Below, one piece after another: positions 36,367 to 45,864 of a stretch of DNA of 64,000 bases. Below the pieces are notes generated by a model. That model was not told the DNA's origin and did no database searches. It saw only the letters and a program-made list of their open reading frames with translations. Position 1 is the stretch's first letter, and each line of letters begins with the position of its first letter. The position numbers and the translations under genes are program-made. The DNA is from Gammaproteobacteria bacterium. Lineage in GTDB: Bacteria; Pseudomonadota; Gammaproteobacteria; Pseudomonadales; PIVM01. The stretch lies in contig PIVM01000001.1 of the NCBI GenBank assembly GCA_003353945.1, positions 104,514 to 168,513 on the forward strand, in the 5' to 3' direction.

Positions 36367-36774
36367 GTGACAAAAAAAGAAATAGTTACTCTGATTTATG
36401 CAGCCTTGTTCATTATGCTGGTTTCCATCGCAATAACCGCATCAATGATCTATTTCAAATTACCTATTTTGGGGGGATCTGAAAGCGAAGAATCAGGTTC
36501 TAAACCACATTATTTCCTCAGCCAGTCTATTCCTGTCTGTGAATCTGCCATTACAGAGCGCTATGGGAAAAAGTTACACAGGAAAAACATCGATAGCATG
36601 TCGACACGTTTTGATGATATACGCAATGCGCACTTGATTTTTTTTGATATCGCAATCAAAGTCAGTGGTGATAGCGTTGCTTATACGGTTATTTGCACCA
36701 TTTCCGCCTCAAATAACAAAATACGCGATTTTGAAATTATTCCCGTCTCAAAGAGGGCTAAACTTCGTCTTTAG
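36367..36774 (+). CDS. Small single-membrane-span protein of unknown function
   Basis: A 135-residue frame starting at a GTG. One N-terminal membrane segment (about 8-32) is followed by a soluble region with two cysteines (about 58 and 112) and a beta-rich end (YTVICTISASNNKIRDFEI). No family is recognised. The orientation suggests a periplasmic domain of about 100 residues. It overlaps the end of the convergent GGDEF gene by 17 bases. Confidence 0.6.
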   Translation: MTKKEIVTLIYAALFIMLVSIAITASMIYFKLPILGGSESEESGSKPHYFLSQSIPVCESAITERYGKKLHRKNIDSMSTRFDDIRNAHLIFFDIAIKVSGDSVAYTVICTISASNNKIRDFEIIPVSKRAKLRL

Positions 36775-38482
36775 TGGCCAATTTACAACAGTTACGACCC
36801 GAGTCCTTGGCTTGATATAAGGCCTTATCCGCGCGTTCAAACACGGTTTTCTTATCGTCCCCTTCCGAAAATTCAGCGACTCCAAACGACATAGTGACAT
36901 TGATACGCTTTTCATGAAAATGAAACGGGCATTGTGCGATCGCCTCACGAACCGTGTTCATCGTTGATATGGCTTGTTCACCGCTGGTTTCCGGCATTAA
37001 TATAACAAATTCTTCACCACCATAACGCGATACAAAATCTGTTTTCCGAAGACGCTTTGCCAGCGTTTTTGCGATCACACGCAACACCTTGTCACCAGAG
37101 GAGTGGCCATAGTTATCATTAACGGATTTAAACAGATCTACATCACACATTGCCAGACTAAAGGGCCGATGATAACGTAGCCAACGTTCATATTCCTGAG
37201 CTAGACGATTTTCATAGGATTCACGATTCGGCAATTGAGTAAGACTATCGAGCATAAGTCGCTTGCGCTGTTCTTCCAGGGAATGTTTTGTATCCTTTGA
37301 TTCCTTTTCCATTGAGGCGACCTTGTCCACCAAGGCCGCGAGCTGATCGACAACCGAGACCTCGTTCTTTTCTTGTTCTAATTGAAATTGATCGAGTGAA
37401 TTAACAATTGCATCCAGATTGTTGCGCACAGATTGCTTCAGCGATTCAAGATCGACTGCCACATCAATATCATCGTTTAGCGTACTGACCTGATGCCGGA
37501 CTACTTCATCCAAGCGAAGCCCATCACTGATCACGTCCTGTTGTGATTGCTGGGCACTGCCCAGAAACCGCTGGACCTCCGATAGTCGCTGATCCAATGT
37601 TTTTAAAAAGCTTTCGAATTCCCGATGATCCTGGTCCAATGCCGCCAAAACGACAATACTCAAATCCTCCAGCATGGGTACCAATTCGTACCAATTAATG
37701 GGCTTACTCAGTGCTTGTCGTACATTGGTTGCCTGTACCAGTGCTAATTCGGGTACTTCTATCTGACCCATCAGATTTTTTATCACACTCACCAACTGAT
37801 CGGAGATATTGGCAAATCCCGGTGTGATTTCATGAGAAATATGGAATTGTACGTCTGTAGCACGCTCGGAATCTAATTCAGCCCGCTCCCTATGCTCCTC
37901 ATTATCGATCGCTTGTTCTTGGTCGGGTGTGGATTCAGTAGTGTCAGAATGAGGGCGGGTAGCACGACCGAATAGGCGCTGTATAAAGCCCGGTTTATCA
38001 ACTTCATCCGGTTTAATCTGCTGTAACACTTGCAATTGTTTGTTAGCAAGATCCTCTAGCAGAGGGCCTCTGAGATTAATGTCATCAAATTGTTTTTCAA
38101 TCTTTTTGGCCAATAGCCTGAGCTGCTTATCAATAGCCCTGTTGGGTGCAATGGTTCTTAACTGCGCGATCAGATTTTGCAACGCAGCCAGCATTTGCTC
38201 ATTTCGTCGCATTCGACCATCATCCAGCGTGACTGTTTGTCGCTCAAGCTCCTCTATAATGGACTCAAATTGAACTTTTTCGCCTGTGTTACTGTGCAAC
38301 AAGCTACGCAACTGCTGCAATACTTCGTCCAGCCCTTCATCCTGCCCTTGTGCGGCAATGCTGACCTTGGCAATAATGCGTTGCAATATTTCCTGCTGCT
38401 CACCACTTCTATTTTGTAGTAACTCCAGCTCATCAACAGTATTGAGGTATTTTTCTTTCCATTTCTCGCTGTTTTGACCCAT
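36758..38482 (-). CDS. Diguanylate cyclase (GGDEF) with long helical N-terminus
   Basis: A 574-residue cytoplasmic protein. Residues 1-400 are mostly coiled coil with a proline-poor linker, without a recognised sensor. Residues about 405-570 form a GGDEF domain with the intact signature RYGGEEF and DSLTQLPNR at its start, so it should make c-di-GMP from two GTP. No transmembrane segment is present. AGGGAG lies seven bases before the ATG at 38482, favouring it over the ATG at 38515. Confidence 0.88.
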   Translation of the reverse strand: MGQNSEKWKEKYLNTVDELELLQNRSGEQQEILQRIIAKVSIAAQGQDEGLDEVLQQLRSLLHSNTGEKVQFESIIEELERQTVTLDDGRMRRNEQMLAALQNLIAQLRTIAPNRAIDKQLRLLAKKIEKQFDDINLRGPLLEDLANKQLQVLQQIKPDEVDKPGFIQRLFGRATRPHSDTTESTPDQEQAIDNEEHRERAELDSERATDVQFHISHEITPGFANISDQLVSVIKNLMGQIEVPELALVQATNVRQALSKPINWYELVPMLEDLSIVVLAALDQDHREFESFLKTLDQRLSEVQRFLGSAQQSQQDVISDGLRLDEVVRHQVSTLNDDIDVAVDLESLKQSVRNNLDAIVNSLDQFQLEQEKNEVSVVDQLAALVDKVASMEKESKDTKHSLEEQRKRLMLDSLTQLPNRESYENRLAQEYERWLRYHRPFSLAMCDVDLFKSVNDNYGHSSGDKVLRVIAKTLAKRLRKTDFVSRYGGEEFVILMPETSGEQAISTMNTVREAIAQCPFHFHEKRINVTMSFGVAEFSEGDDKKTVFERADKALYQAKDSGRNCCKLATKDEV

Positions 38483-38551
38483 ACAGGCTCCCTGACGGTA
38501 TTTTAATTTCGCCAATCCTATCAGTATAGAAAGAAGAAGAAATTTTGCATG

Positions 38552-38572
38552 AGGGCCGTATGAAACGGCCCT
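38552..38572 (-). terminator. Terminator hairpin after dsbA
   Basis: AGGGCCGT (38552-38559) pairs perfectly with ACGGCCCT (38565-38572) around a 5-base loop, 44 bases after the dsbA stop on the minus strand, followed there by a T-rich stretch. Confidence 0.7.
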
Positions 38573-38615
38573 GAAAGAAGAGCAAGATTTTATTGATGGG
38601 ATATTGAGCAGAGCT

Positions 38616-39254
38616 TTACTTGCTGGCTTTTGCCTGACGTTCCTTCGCTATCAGAAAATTAATAACCTTCAACATGTCGGCTTGACCGCCCGCGCTGGAG
38701 GCAGATACGCGATACTTGCCATTCACTACCATTTCAGGCGTCCCTGTAATCTTATAACCCCTGGCTAACGCATCAGCCTGTTGAGCCCGACTGGCAACGC
38801 CAAAGGATGAAAATGCTTTCTCAAAATCTTTTTTACTCACGCCTTGTTCAATGAAGAGCGTTGCAATCTCACTTTCGGATAACATTTTTTTCCGATCAAC
38901 ATTCATGGCATCAAACATTGCCTGGTGGACCTTATCCAACACACCCAAGGCGTCTGCTGCAAAATAGACTTTCGCGTGAGTTTTCATTACCTCATTCCAC
39001 ATCGCTGGAGAATGACGAAAATCCACATCATCGGCTATTGTTGTTTTCCACTTTTTAACCAGTGGTTCAAAACGAAAGCAATGGGAGCAGCCATACCAAA
39101 ACAATTCGACAACTTCTATTTTGCTTTCATCACGCGCTGGCACTGGCATGGGTATCAACATGTAGTGCTTGCCGGCTTCATAGTCAGCAGCAAAAACGGT
39201 GACGGGTAGAAACATCAGGATTGCCAGTAGCAAAGCAGGTGTTTTTTTAAGCAT
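38616..39254 (-). CDS. dsbA: Thiol:disulfide interchange protein DsbA
   Basis: A 212-residue periplasmic oxidase that introduces disulfide bonds into exported proteins. Signal peptide residues 1-22, active site CSHC (Cys56-Cys59, against CPHC in E. coli), helical insert in the middle, and cis-Pro loop GTPEMV. DsbB, its usual re-oxidant, is not encoded here. An ATG at 39296 is in frame, but GGAG placed 8 bases before 39254 and the signal peptide fix the start. It lies next to cytochrome c5, engB and polA, as in Pseudomonas. Confidence 0.95.
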   Translation of the reverse strand: MLKKTPALLLAILMFLPVTVFAADYEAGKHYMLIPMPVPARDESKIEVVELFWYGCSHCFRFEPLVKKWKTTIADDVDFRHSPAMWNEVMKTHAKVYFAADALGVLDKVHQAMFDAMNVDRKKMLSESEIATLFIEQGVSKKDFEKAFSSFGVASRAQQADALARGYKITGTPEMVVNGKYRVSASSAGGQADMLKVINFLIAKERQAKASK

Positions 39255-39417
39255 ATTGTTCACTCCATCATGATTATCGATTGTCATTATTCCCAAGTCT
39301 GCACATGAGATAAAAATCTAACGTGTAGTTTAGCAACATTCTGTCAAAAAAGTGCCCCAATGCACAGACTTTGAGCAGTCGGAATAGGCGTTATATCACA
39401 ATTTGGCAAAGTTGCTC

Positions 39418-39711
39418 CTATTTGCCAGTCGAAAGGAATTTGATCAACGCCTTGTATTCATCCGTAGTACAGTCATAACACATACCTTTGGGTGGCATGG
39501 CATTCAGGCCATTAGCGACACTTTTTAATAGCGCTTCTTCTCCCTTTTCCAAGCGGGGTTTCCAGGCTTCTGCATCACCCGTCTTAGGAGCACCGGCGGC
39601 ACCAATATCGTGACAGGCTTTGCAGGTTTTCTCATAAATTTCTGCTGTATCACGCGCTGAAACGCAAGCACTTGCAGCCATAATTACAGCCGCTATGATC
39701 AATTTTTTCAT
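39418..39711 (-). CDS. Monohaem cytochrome c5-like protein
   Basis: A 97-residue exported cytochrome: signal peptide 1-19, haem site CKACH (Cys30-His34), a likely Met ligand near AMPPKGM, and a C-terminal CYDC pair that could form a disulfide, the c5 pattern. It shuttles electrons in the periplasm. In Pseudomonas a diheme c4 lies in this position together with a c5-like protein. The ATG at 39711 is chosen because it starts the signal peptide. Confidence 0.9.
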   Translation of the reverse strand: MKKLIIAAVIMAASACVSARDTAEIYEKTCKACHDIGAAGAPKTGDAEAWKPRLEKGEEALLKSVANGLNAMPPKGMCYDCTTDEYKALIKFLSTGK

Positions 39712-39940
39712 TTCATACCTCTCCTGTGTGAGAAACAAACAAATTAAGCACTGCTATCCCTAGGGAGTTTATCTAAGAATGACAACCTAACTGACTAAAC
39801 GTTCATTGATTAAGACGTGTTAAGATTACCTGACAAAAAAACGTCCGCATTATATACGATCGCATCGAAATGATGAAAGTATTTACACAACTTGACTTTG
39901 GTATTGTTAGCCATCGGGCAATTATGGTTTAAATGGAGCT

Positions 39941-40567
39941 ATGACGAAAACATTATCTACCCTTCCCTACACGCATGCGCAATTCCTACTCAGTGCCGAC
40001 AAACTGTCTCAATGCCCCGCTGATATGGGCGCAGAAGTGGCCTTTGCCGGTCGTTCTAATGCGGGTAAGTCCAGTGCAATTAACACATTAACTGAGAATA
40101 AAAAATTAGCTCGGACCAGTAAAACACCGGGGCGGACTCAATTAATTAATTTTTTTCAATTGACCGATAATCAGCGTCTGGTCGACTTACCCGGTTATGG
40201 GTTTGCCAAAGTCCCTTTGTCCGTCAAGCAAGCGTGGCAAAAACATCTGGACAATTATTTAAGGCAACGCCGCAGTCTGCGAGGTTTAGTGTTGCTAATG
40301 GATATTCGACATCCCTTGCAGGATTTTGACCACATGATGCTGGAATGGTCTGCACAATGCGAAATGCCGATACATATTCTATTAACCAAATCAGACAAGA
40401 TTAAAAAGGGTCCAGCAAAAAGCTGTTTGTTAAAAGTGCGCAGGGAATTATCTGAGCTGGAAGATCTGGTTAGCGTGCAATTATTTTCAGCCTTGAAAAG
40501 ACAGGGTATTAATGAGCTTAGACAGGTGCTTGATGGCTGGCTGCAAGTCGATGAACTCGAATCCTGA
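39941..40567 (+). CDS. engB: Ribosome biogenesis GTP-binding protein EngB/YihA
   Basis: A 208-residue GTPase needed for assembly of the 50S subunit. Motifs: G1 [10 protein letters not shown]2 TPGRTQ, G3 DLPGYG, G4 TKSDK. The length and order of motifs match EngB/YsxC. It faces polA tail to tail across 250 bases that hold the candidate sRNA, as in Enterobacteria and Pseudomonas. Confidence 0.95.
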   Translation: MTKTLSTLPYTHAQFLLSADKLSQCPADMGAEVAFAGRSNAGKSSAINTLTENKKLARTSKTPGRTQLINFFQLTDNQRLVDLPGYGFAKVPLSVKQAWQKHLDNYLRQRRSLRGLVLLMDIRHPLQDFDHMMLEWSAQCEMPIHILLTKSDKIKKGPAKSCLLKVRRELSELEDLVSVQLFSALKRQGINELRQVLDGWLQVDELES

Positions 40568-40574
40568 AAAAGAC

Positions 40575-40612
40575 AAAAAACCCCGGTCGCCGAGGGGATT
40601 CAACGACCGGGG
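40575..40612 (-). terminator. Rho-independent terminator of the candidate sRNA
   Basis: On the minus strand CCCCGGTCG (from 40612) pairs with CGACCGGGG (ending 40581) and is followed by six T's (40580-40575). The T tract is on the minus strand only, so this ends a polA-strand transcript, not engB. Confidence 0.88.
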
Positions 40613-40704
40613 TAAAAAAGTGCTATTCTGGGGGAAATAACACCATGCTACTTAGCGATTGATAGTACTAAAGACGTTTGCTATCAACCATGGTTTGCCA
40701 CCAC
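40575..40704 (-). ncRNA. Candidate ErsA/Spot 42-position small RNA
   Basis: About 130 bases transcribed toward engB, in the polA-engB gap. A sigmaE/AlgU-like promoter ends at 40711 and a strong terminator ends at 40575. The predicted RNA holds a hairpin (40659-40665 with 40681-40687), then a pyrimidine-rich stretch with CCCCC at 40634-40630, then a U run, and a terminator stem. Enterics carry Spot 42 here, and Pseudomonas carries ErsA, about 132 nt and AlgU-dependent. The primary sequence was not aligned to either, so homology is inferred from place, length, promoter type and end structure. Confidence 0.6.
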
Positions 40705-40710
40705 GAAACA

Positions 40711-40737
40711 TAAGACTTGTGGCCGCAATCAAAGTTC
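40711..40737 (-). promoter_or_regulatory. SigmaE/AlgU-type promoter
   Basis: On the minus strand GAACTT (40737-40732) and TCTTA (40715-40711) are separated by exactly 16 bases, matching the extracytoplasmic-function sigma consensus GAACTT-N16-TCnnA. Transcription would start near 40704. Confidence 0.6.
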
Positions 40738-40817
40738 CCCCTCAATTGAAAAAATTTATGACTCATTTACTTTCAATAGGTTGCAAATAATTTTCGGAAA
40801 AAACCAGGTATTTTGAA

Positions 40818-43607
40818 CTAATGTGCTTGCTCCCAATTATCACCTACTCCAACATCAACAAGCAGCGGAACATCCAGATCAGCAGCGTTTGACATCAGCT
40901 CATTTACTGCTGCGGCAACTGGTTCGATATCCTTGTTTACCACCTCTAACACTAACTCGTCATGTACTTGCATAATAATTGAGGCATCAAAACTGTTATC
41001 TGCCAGCCATTGCTGAATGGTGATCATTGCACGCTTGATAATATCCGCTGCTGTACCCTGCATCGGCGCATTTATGGCGGTGCGCTCCGCTGCCTGTTGA
41101 CGCATTTTATTGCTGGCGTTAATTTCCGCTAAATAAAGTCTACGGCCAAACAAGGTTTCCACATAACCCTGTTCATGGGCCAGTTGTCGAATATCATCCA
41201 TATACGTTTTTACACCAGGGTAACGTTCAAAATATCGATCAATGTAGGCTTGCGCATCTTTTCGGCCAACATTGAGTTGCTTGGCCAAACCAAAGGCCGA
41301 CATACCATAAATCAGCCCAAAATTAATTGCCTTGGCGCTGCGTCGCATATCCTGGCTCACCTGATCCAGGCCAACACCAAAAACCTCCGCAGCGGTTGCT
41401 CGATGTACATCCTGACCCTGACTAAATGCTGAGAGCAATCCTTCGTCCTGCGATAAGTGAGCCATTATGCGCAATTCAATTTGACTGTAGTCGGCGGCAA
41501 GCAGTCGAAACCCTTCTGGTGCAATAAATGCCTGGCGGATTCGCCTTCCCTCTGGCGTGCGCACCGGTATATTCTGCAGGTTCGGATTGGCGGAAGATAA
41601 TCGACCGGTTGCTGTACCCGCCTGGTGATAGGAGGTGTGAACACGGCCTGTAACCGGATTAATCATTCCGGGCAGTTTGTCGGTATAGGTTGATTTCAGC
41701 TTCGCCAAACTGCGATATTCCAGAATCAGGCTCGGTAGCGGATAATCCAACGCCAACTCTGTTAAAACTTCTTCTGAAGTGGAGGGTGCACCTTTGGGTG
41801 TTTTCTTAATGACCGGTAATTCCAGTTTGTTAAACATCACCTCTGCAAGCTGTTTGGTCGACGCCAGATTAAAAGCTTGTCCCGCCATCTCATGAGCCTG
41901 CAATTCCAACGCTTGCAATCGTTGTTTGATTTCCTCACTTTGAAGCACCAGAAGTGTTCCATCGATTAAAACGCCATGACGCTCTACCGCTGATATGACC
42001 GGCAACAAAGGCATTTCAATGTCGTTAAAAACCTTTTGTAAAGAGGGTACTTTGGCCAGCATGGGCCACAATGTCTGATGCAACTGCAGGGTGATTGCAG
42101 CATCCTCCGCTGCATATGGACCGGCCTCCTCCAATTTGATTTGATTGAAAGTCAGCTGTTTGGCGCCCTTACCTGCAATATCTTCATAATGAATGGTTTG
42201 CCGATCCAGATACTTCAGCGCCAGGCTATCCATATCATGACGACTGGCTGTGGAATTTACGACATAAGATTCCAGCATCGTGTCATAAGTGATACCTCTT
42301 AACTCAATGCCATGATTTGCTAGTACAGCTTTGTCATACTTCAGGTTCTGACCAACTTTGGCTCGCTTTGGGTCTTCCAGCAACGGTTTCAATTCATTTA
42401 ACACGGCTGTTTCTGACAATTGTTGAGGTACCCCGAGGTAGTCATGCGTCAACGGCACATAGGCCGCCTTCCCTTCTGCCCTACCCTCAAGCTGCTTCTC
42501 CTGCTGTTTTTCAACGACGGCAAACGAAACACCGACCAGCTTTGCCTCCATGTAATTAAGGCTGGTTGTTTCTGTATCAAAAGCGATCAGTTCGGCATTT
42601 TTAAGTTTGTCTAACCACTTCTCAAAGTCTGCCCACTCTAGAATGAGTTCATAGTTTTCAAGCTCAGTTTGCTCCATTGCGTCGCGATTGTTAAGGGTTC
42701 CGGATTCCCCCCCTTCTCTTGCCGCATCGCCGCTAAGCTCGCTAACCCAGTTCTTGAATTCAAGCTCCTGGAATAATGTGTGTAATTGCTTACTATCTAT
42801 ATGACGTCGCTGCAGTGCATCTATAGACCACTCCATAGCTACATCTGTTTTGATAGTTGCCAGCTTTCGTGACAAATACGCAGCATCTCGTTCACGCTCA
42901 AGTTTCGCGGGTAATGATTTTGCTCCACGTATCTTCAGTCCAGCAACCTGATCCATTTGCTGATAAAGCTGATCCAGATCGCCGATACCCTGCAACAGGG
43001 CCACTGCTGTTTTGTCTCCCACGCCAGCCACACCAGGAATGTTGTCAGACTTGTCTCCCATAAGCGCCAAATAATCAACAATCAAGTGCGGTGGAACGCC
43101 AAACTTTTCAGCAACGCTGGTTTTATCAAGCACTGTATTATTCATGGTATTAATAAGTGTGACGTGATCAGTTACCAACTGCGCCATGTCTTTGTCACCG
43201 GTGGAAATTAGGGTATCAATGCCCTGCTTGCTTGCTTGCAGCGCCAGAGTGCCAATCACGTCGTCAGCCTCGACTCCTTCGATAATGATCAACGGTAATC
43301 CCATCGCCTCCACAATCTGATAGATTGGTTTTATCTGCTCGCGCAACTCATCCGGCATGGGCGGTCGATGGGCTTTGTATTGCTCATACAGTTCATTGCG
43401 AAAGGTCTTGCCCTTTGCGTCAAACACTACCGCTAAGGGACTGTCTGGATAATCTTTCAACATACGCCGAATCATACTGACCACACCTTTGATGGCACCG
43501 GTTTGTTGGCCTGTAGATGTTGACAGCGGTGGTAAGGCATGAAATGCCCTGTAAAGATATGATGAGCCGTCAATGAGTACGACCGGAGCTGACTTTTCCT
43601 GGGACAT
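40818..43607 (-). CDS. polA: DNA polymerase I
   Basis: A 929-residue repair and Okazaki-fragment polymerase. The 5'-nuclease domain covers about 1-300 (LIDGSSYLYRAFHAL, GVEADDVIGTLA, LMGDKSDNIPGV). The proofreading domain covers about 325-520 with its DxE site intact (FDTETTSL). The polymerase domain follows to the end (DYSQIELRIMAH, RRSAKAINFGLIYGMS, MQVHDELVLEV). Its length matches the E. coli enzyme. It is transcribed alone on the minus strand; the downstream gap holds the candidate sRNA, the upstream gap of 440 bases holds the GTAACA-type repeats. Confidence 0.98.
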   Translation of the reverse strand: MSQEKSAPVVLIDGSSYLYRAFHALPPLSTSTGQQTGAIKGVVSMIRRMLKDYPDSPLAVVFDAKGKTFRNELYEQYKAHRPPMPDELREQIKPIYQIVEAMGLPLIIIEGVEADDVIGTLALQASKQGIDTLISTGDKDMAQLVTDHVTLINTMNNTVLDKTSVAEKFGVPPHLIVDYLALMGDKSDNIPGVAGVGDKTAVALLQGIGDLDQLYQQMDQVAGLKIRGAKSLPAKLERERDAAYLSRKLATIKTDVAMEWSIDALQRRHIDSKQLHTLFQELEFKNWVSELSGDAAREGGESGTLNNRDAMEQTELENYELILEWADFEKWLDKLKNAELIAFDTETTSLNYMEAKLVGVSFAVVEKQQEKQLEGRAEGKAAYVPLTHDYLGVPQQLSETAVLNELKPLLEDPKRAKVGQNLKYDKAVLANHGIELRGITYDTMLESYVVNSTASRHDMDSLALKYLDRQTIHYEDIAGKGAKQLTFNQIKLEEAGPYAAEDAAITLQLHQTLWPMLAKVPSLQKVFNDIEMPLLPVISAVERHGVLIDGTLLVLQSEEIKQRLQALELQAHEMAGQAFNLASTKQLAEVMFNKLELPVIKKTPKGAPSTSEEVLTELALDYPLPSLILEYRSLAKLKSTYTDKLPGMINPVTGRVHTSYHQAGTATGRLSSANPNLQNIPVRTPEGRRIRQAFIAPEGFRLLAADYSQIELRIMAHLSQDEGLLSAFSQGQDVHRATAAEVFGVGLDQVSQDMRRSAKAINFGLIYGMSAFGLAKQLNVGRKDAQAYIDRYFERYPGVKTYMDDIRQLAHEQGYVETLFGRRLYLAEINASNKMRQQAAERTAINAPMQGTAADIIKRAMITIQQWLADNSFDASIIMQVHDELVLEVVNKDIEPVAAAVNELMSNAADLDVPLLVDVGVGDNWEQAH

Positions 43608-43992
43608 AATGTTCCTGTATTAAAATTTGACGTCTTACGTGTGACGAGACCGATTAAATAACGACAGTGGACGCGATTAAACCGTAATAATCTGCAGATT
43701 GCATCAAAGCAAAACAAATATGTTTACATAGCGATAACAGGCGAATCTTTATTCAAAATGTTGTCCTCGTTTACAGGTAACAAAACGGTAATGTAGAGGT
43801 AACACTTAAGTTGTTGCACATTTTTCCATTTTTGCTCGCTAAATAGTCAATTCCGCCGTTTGCCATTGCTCAAATAAATGCTTCAGAAGCATATTATTAT
43901 CCTTATAAATCAGTTAGATGCTAATTAAAGCTTTACTATTCCAAAAAGTAACAAAAAAAACACTGCTTACAGCTTGATCATATTGCATTTAG

Positions 43993-44021
43993 GTGTTACC
44001 TTAAGTACCACAAGGTAACAC
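43993..44021. promoter_or_regulatory. Inverted repeat, candidate operator
   Basis: GTGTTACCTT (43993-44002) and AAGGTAACAC (44012-44021) are perfect reverse complements with a 9-base spacer, 31 bases upstream of a small secreted-protein gene. Further AGGTAACA copies lie at about 43775 and 43796 in the same gap. Confidence 0.55.
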
Positions 44022-44051
44022 TTGTAAGGCATTCACCAAGAGGACACAGCG

Positions 44052-44339
44052 ATGAAAAACATTCTTTTAACCGCACTGATCATAGGTTCTATCAGCGGGG
44101 TAGTCTGTGCAAACGATGCCGTTGTATTGACTCCGCAGGTAGCTGCTTCCACTCACGCCACTAACAGTCAGGCATGGCAGCCCGCTGGGGTTCAACCCAA
44201 GATGAATGAAGTGAAACAAGATGGAAGCTTAGATAATCAGCAACTTAAACAATTTAGTCAAAAAATCAAAGAACTGAGCAGCCGCATTAATGCCGAATTG
44301 GAGCAGCTCATCGACGAACGATTTCATATGGAACAATGA
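44052..44339 (+). CDS. Small exported protein of unknown function
   Basis: A 95-residue protein with a signal peptide of about 20 residues (ending VVCA) and a predicted amphipathic helix at about 60-95 (QFSQKIKELSSRINAELEQL). AAGAGGA lies 7 bases before the ATG. No family is recognised. Its promoter region contains the perfect inverted repeat at 43993-44021, so it may be under specific control. Confidence 0.65.
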   Translation: MKNILLTALIIGSISGVVCANDAVVLTPQVAASTHATNSQAWQPAGVQPKMNEVKQDGSLDNQQLKQFSQKIKELSSRINAELEQLIDERFHMEQ

Positions 44340-44556
44340 CGGTTCTAGCTACGGCGTTCATTCGCCGTAGTGCCATTTTTTACGCCTAGTACAAGCCATT
44401 CACTGGCCGGGCTGTTTAATTATTATACTTTGCAATCCAGGTCTCAATCTGTCGCTACAGGCTTCACAGTCTTCGATTTTTACCGCGTATCTTTCCTGTT
44501 AGTTGTTCTAAACTTCAATTAGGCATAACGTGCCGCGCCACCAACGGAGAGTTATC

Positions 44557-44817
44557 GTGCAACAGCCACTGATATTTTCACAGTCGTCTATCTTCTATCT
44601 ACAAAAACTGGCACATGATCTGCACTCATCTACGGGTGTTCGACACAAACTCGCCAATGAGAATTCAATGCTGAAGTTGCTGAAGGCAGCAACACTTTCT
44701 TCCAGTAGTATGGTGCAGGAAGATTTACAAATGTTTGCTAAAGATTTAAATAAAAATCAAGTGCATACGTTGATGGGGCGGGGTGTCATACTAAATTCGA
44801 AAGTGGTAAATGGCTAA
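44557..44817 (+). CDS. Small hypothetical protein
   Basis: An 86-residue frame starting at a GTG with GGAG 8 bases upstream. It is helical in character, without membrane segments or cysteines. No family is recognised. An in-frame GTG at 44530 would add nine residues. It lies convergent to znuA. Confidence 0.45.
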   Translation: MQQPLIFSQSSIFYLQKLAHDLHSSTGVRHKLANENSMLKLLKAATLSSSSMVQEDLQMFAKDLNKNQVHTLMGRGVILNSKVVNG

Positions 44818-44954
44818 ACTTGCAAAGGCTGTTTGCAAGGCTCAATAGCATAGAGCGATAACATATTCACCTAATTTGAGATCAGTTCTCAGCAAATGCC
44901 CCACAGGTCTTGCCTATTTGAGAGTTGTTGAGATTATTTTCATCAGCACCTTTT

Positions 44955-45821
44955 TTAGTTGTTTCCCTCGGACAGGCACCGATAAAACAAATTCACCACG
45001 GAACGAAGGTAATCAAGATAGGCGGATGATGCTGTGTTAGAAGACGCTGCAAGGGGATCAATAATCGCCGTTTGAATCTGGCTGCCTGCAGTTAATGAAG
45101 CGACCATATTACGCTGTGCTAATGATTCCATAATCATGCACTCAAGATTGCCTTCCTGTATTTGGGTTCTGATGCCGGTAGCCGTCTTTAGGCCGGCTCG
45201 ATGATCTGCGCTGTCGGTTATCGACGCTATCTGATTCAACTGATAACGCGAAATGAAATGATGATAGGCATCATGAACGACTACAAAGCCTCTATCTCGA
45301 ACAGGCTGTAACTTTTTTTGTGTTTCCTTATCAAATTGTTCAAGCTGCGTTATCAGCTTATCTGCATTGACTGCATAGTTATTAGCATGTCCGGGGTCAA
45401 TTGAGGTAAGTTTTGCTGCGATAAGCCGAGCATATTTTACCGCAACAAGCGGGTCCAACCAATAATGGGCATCGGTATCAGCTTGGGCATGTGCCTCCTT
45501 ATCATCCAGTTGTAGGATTTTCTGCGCCATACTTTCAGTCAGCAATGGTTTAAGTAGAAAAGTTTCCAGCTTTGGTCCCACCCAAACAATCAGGTCCGCT
45601 TCATTCAGGCGTTTTATATCGGACGGTTTCAAAGCGTAATGGTGGGGCGATGCTGCACCCGACAATAAGGCGTCAATCACAACATGCTTATGAGCAATTG
45701 CCGAAACCAGCATCGCAACCGGTTTAATACTGGCAATCACCGTGATTGCGCCCTCCTCCACGGTTGCCGTAGCCATCGAGCTAGTAAAAAGCAGCAATAT
45801 CAAGAGTAGGCGTCGTAACAT
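44955..45821 (-). CDS. znuA: Zinc ABC transporter substrate-binding protein
   Basis: A 288-residue exported zinc-binding protein (cluster A-I). Signal peptide of about 20 residues, then metal-site residues in ASPHHYALKPSD (His), DAHYWLDP and HDAYHHF, plus a short His/Asp-rich loop (HAQADTDAH) in place of the long His-rich loop of many ZnuA proteins. It captures zinc in the periplasm for the ZnuBC pump encoded on the other strand. Both units diverge from the Zur box at 45865-45887. Confidence 0.95.
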   Translation of the reverse strand: MLRRLLLILLLFTSSMATATVEEGAITVIASIKPVAMLVSAIAHKHVVIDALLSGAASPHHYALKPSDIKRLNEADLIVWVGPKLETFLLKPLLTESMAQKILQLDDKEAHAQADTDAHYWLDPLVAVKYARLIAAKLTSIDPGHANNYAVNADKLITQLEQFDKETQKKLQPVRDRGFVVVHDAYHHFISRYQLNQIASITDSADHRAGLKTATGIRTQIQEGNLECMIMESLAQRNMVASLTAGSQIQTAIIDPLAASSNTASSAYLDYLRSVVNLFYRCLSEGNN

Positions 45822-45864
45822 AGCAACAAGTTAAATAAGTGTTGTACAGGCAGGCTAGGAAATT

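Noticed and set aside
40575-40612. Terminator for engB
   Set aside because: The T tract is on the minus strand only; the plus strand has A's after the stem, so engB transcription is not ended by it.
43993-44021. Second Zur box near znuA
   Set aside because: The repeat lacks the GTTATAnTATAAC core, and the true Zur box lies at 45865-45887.
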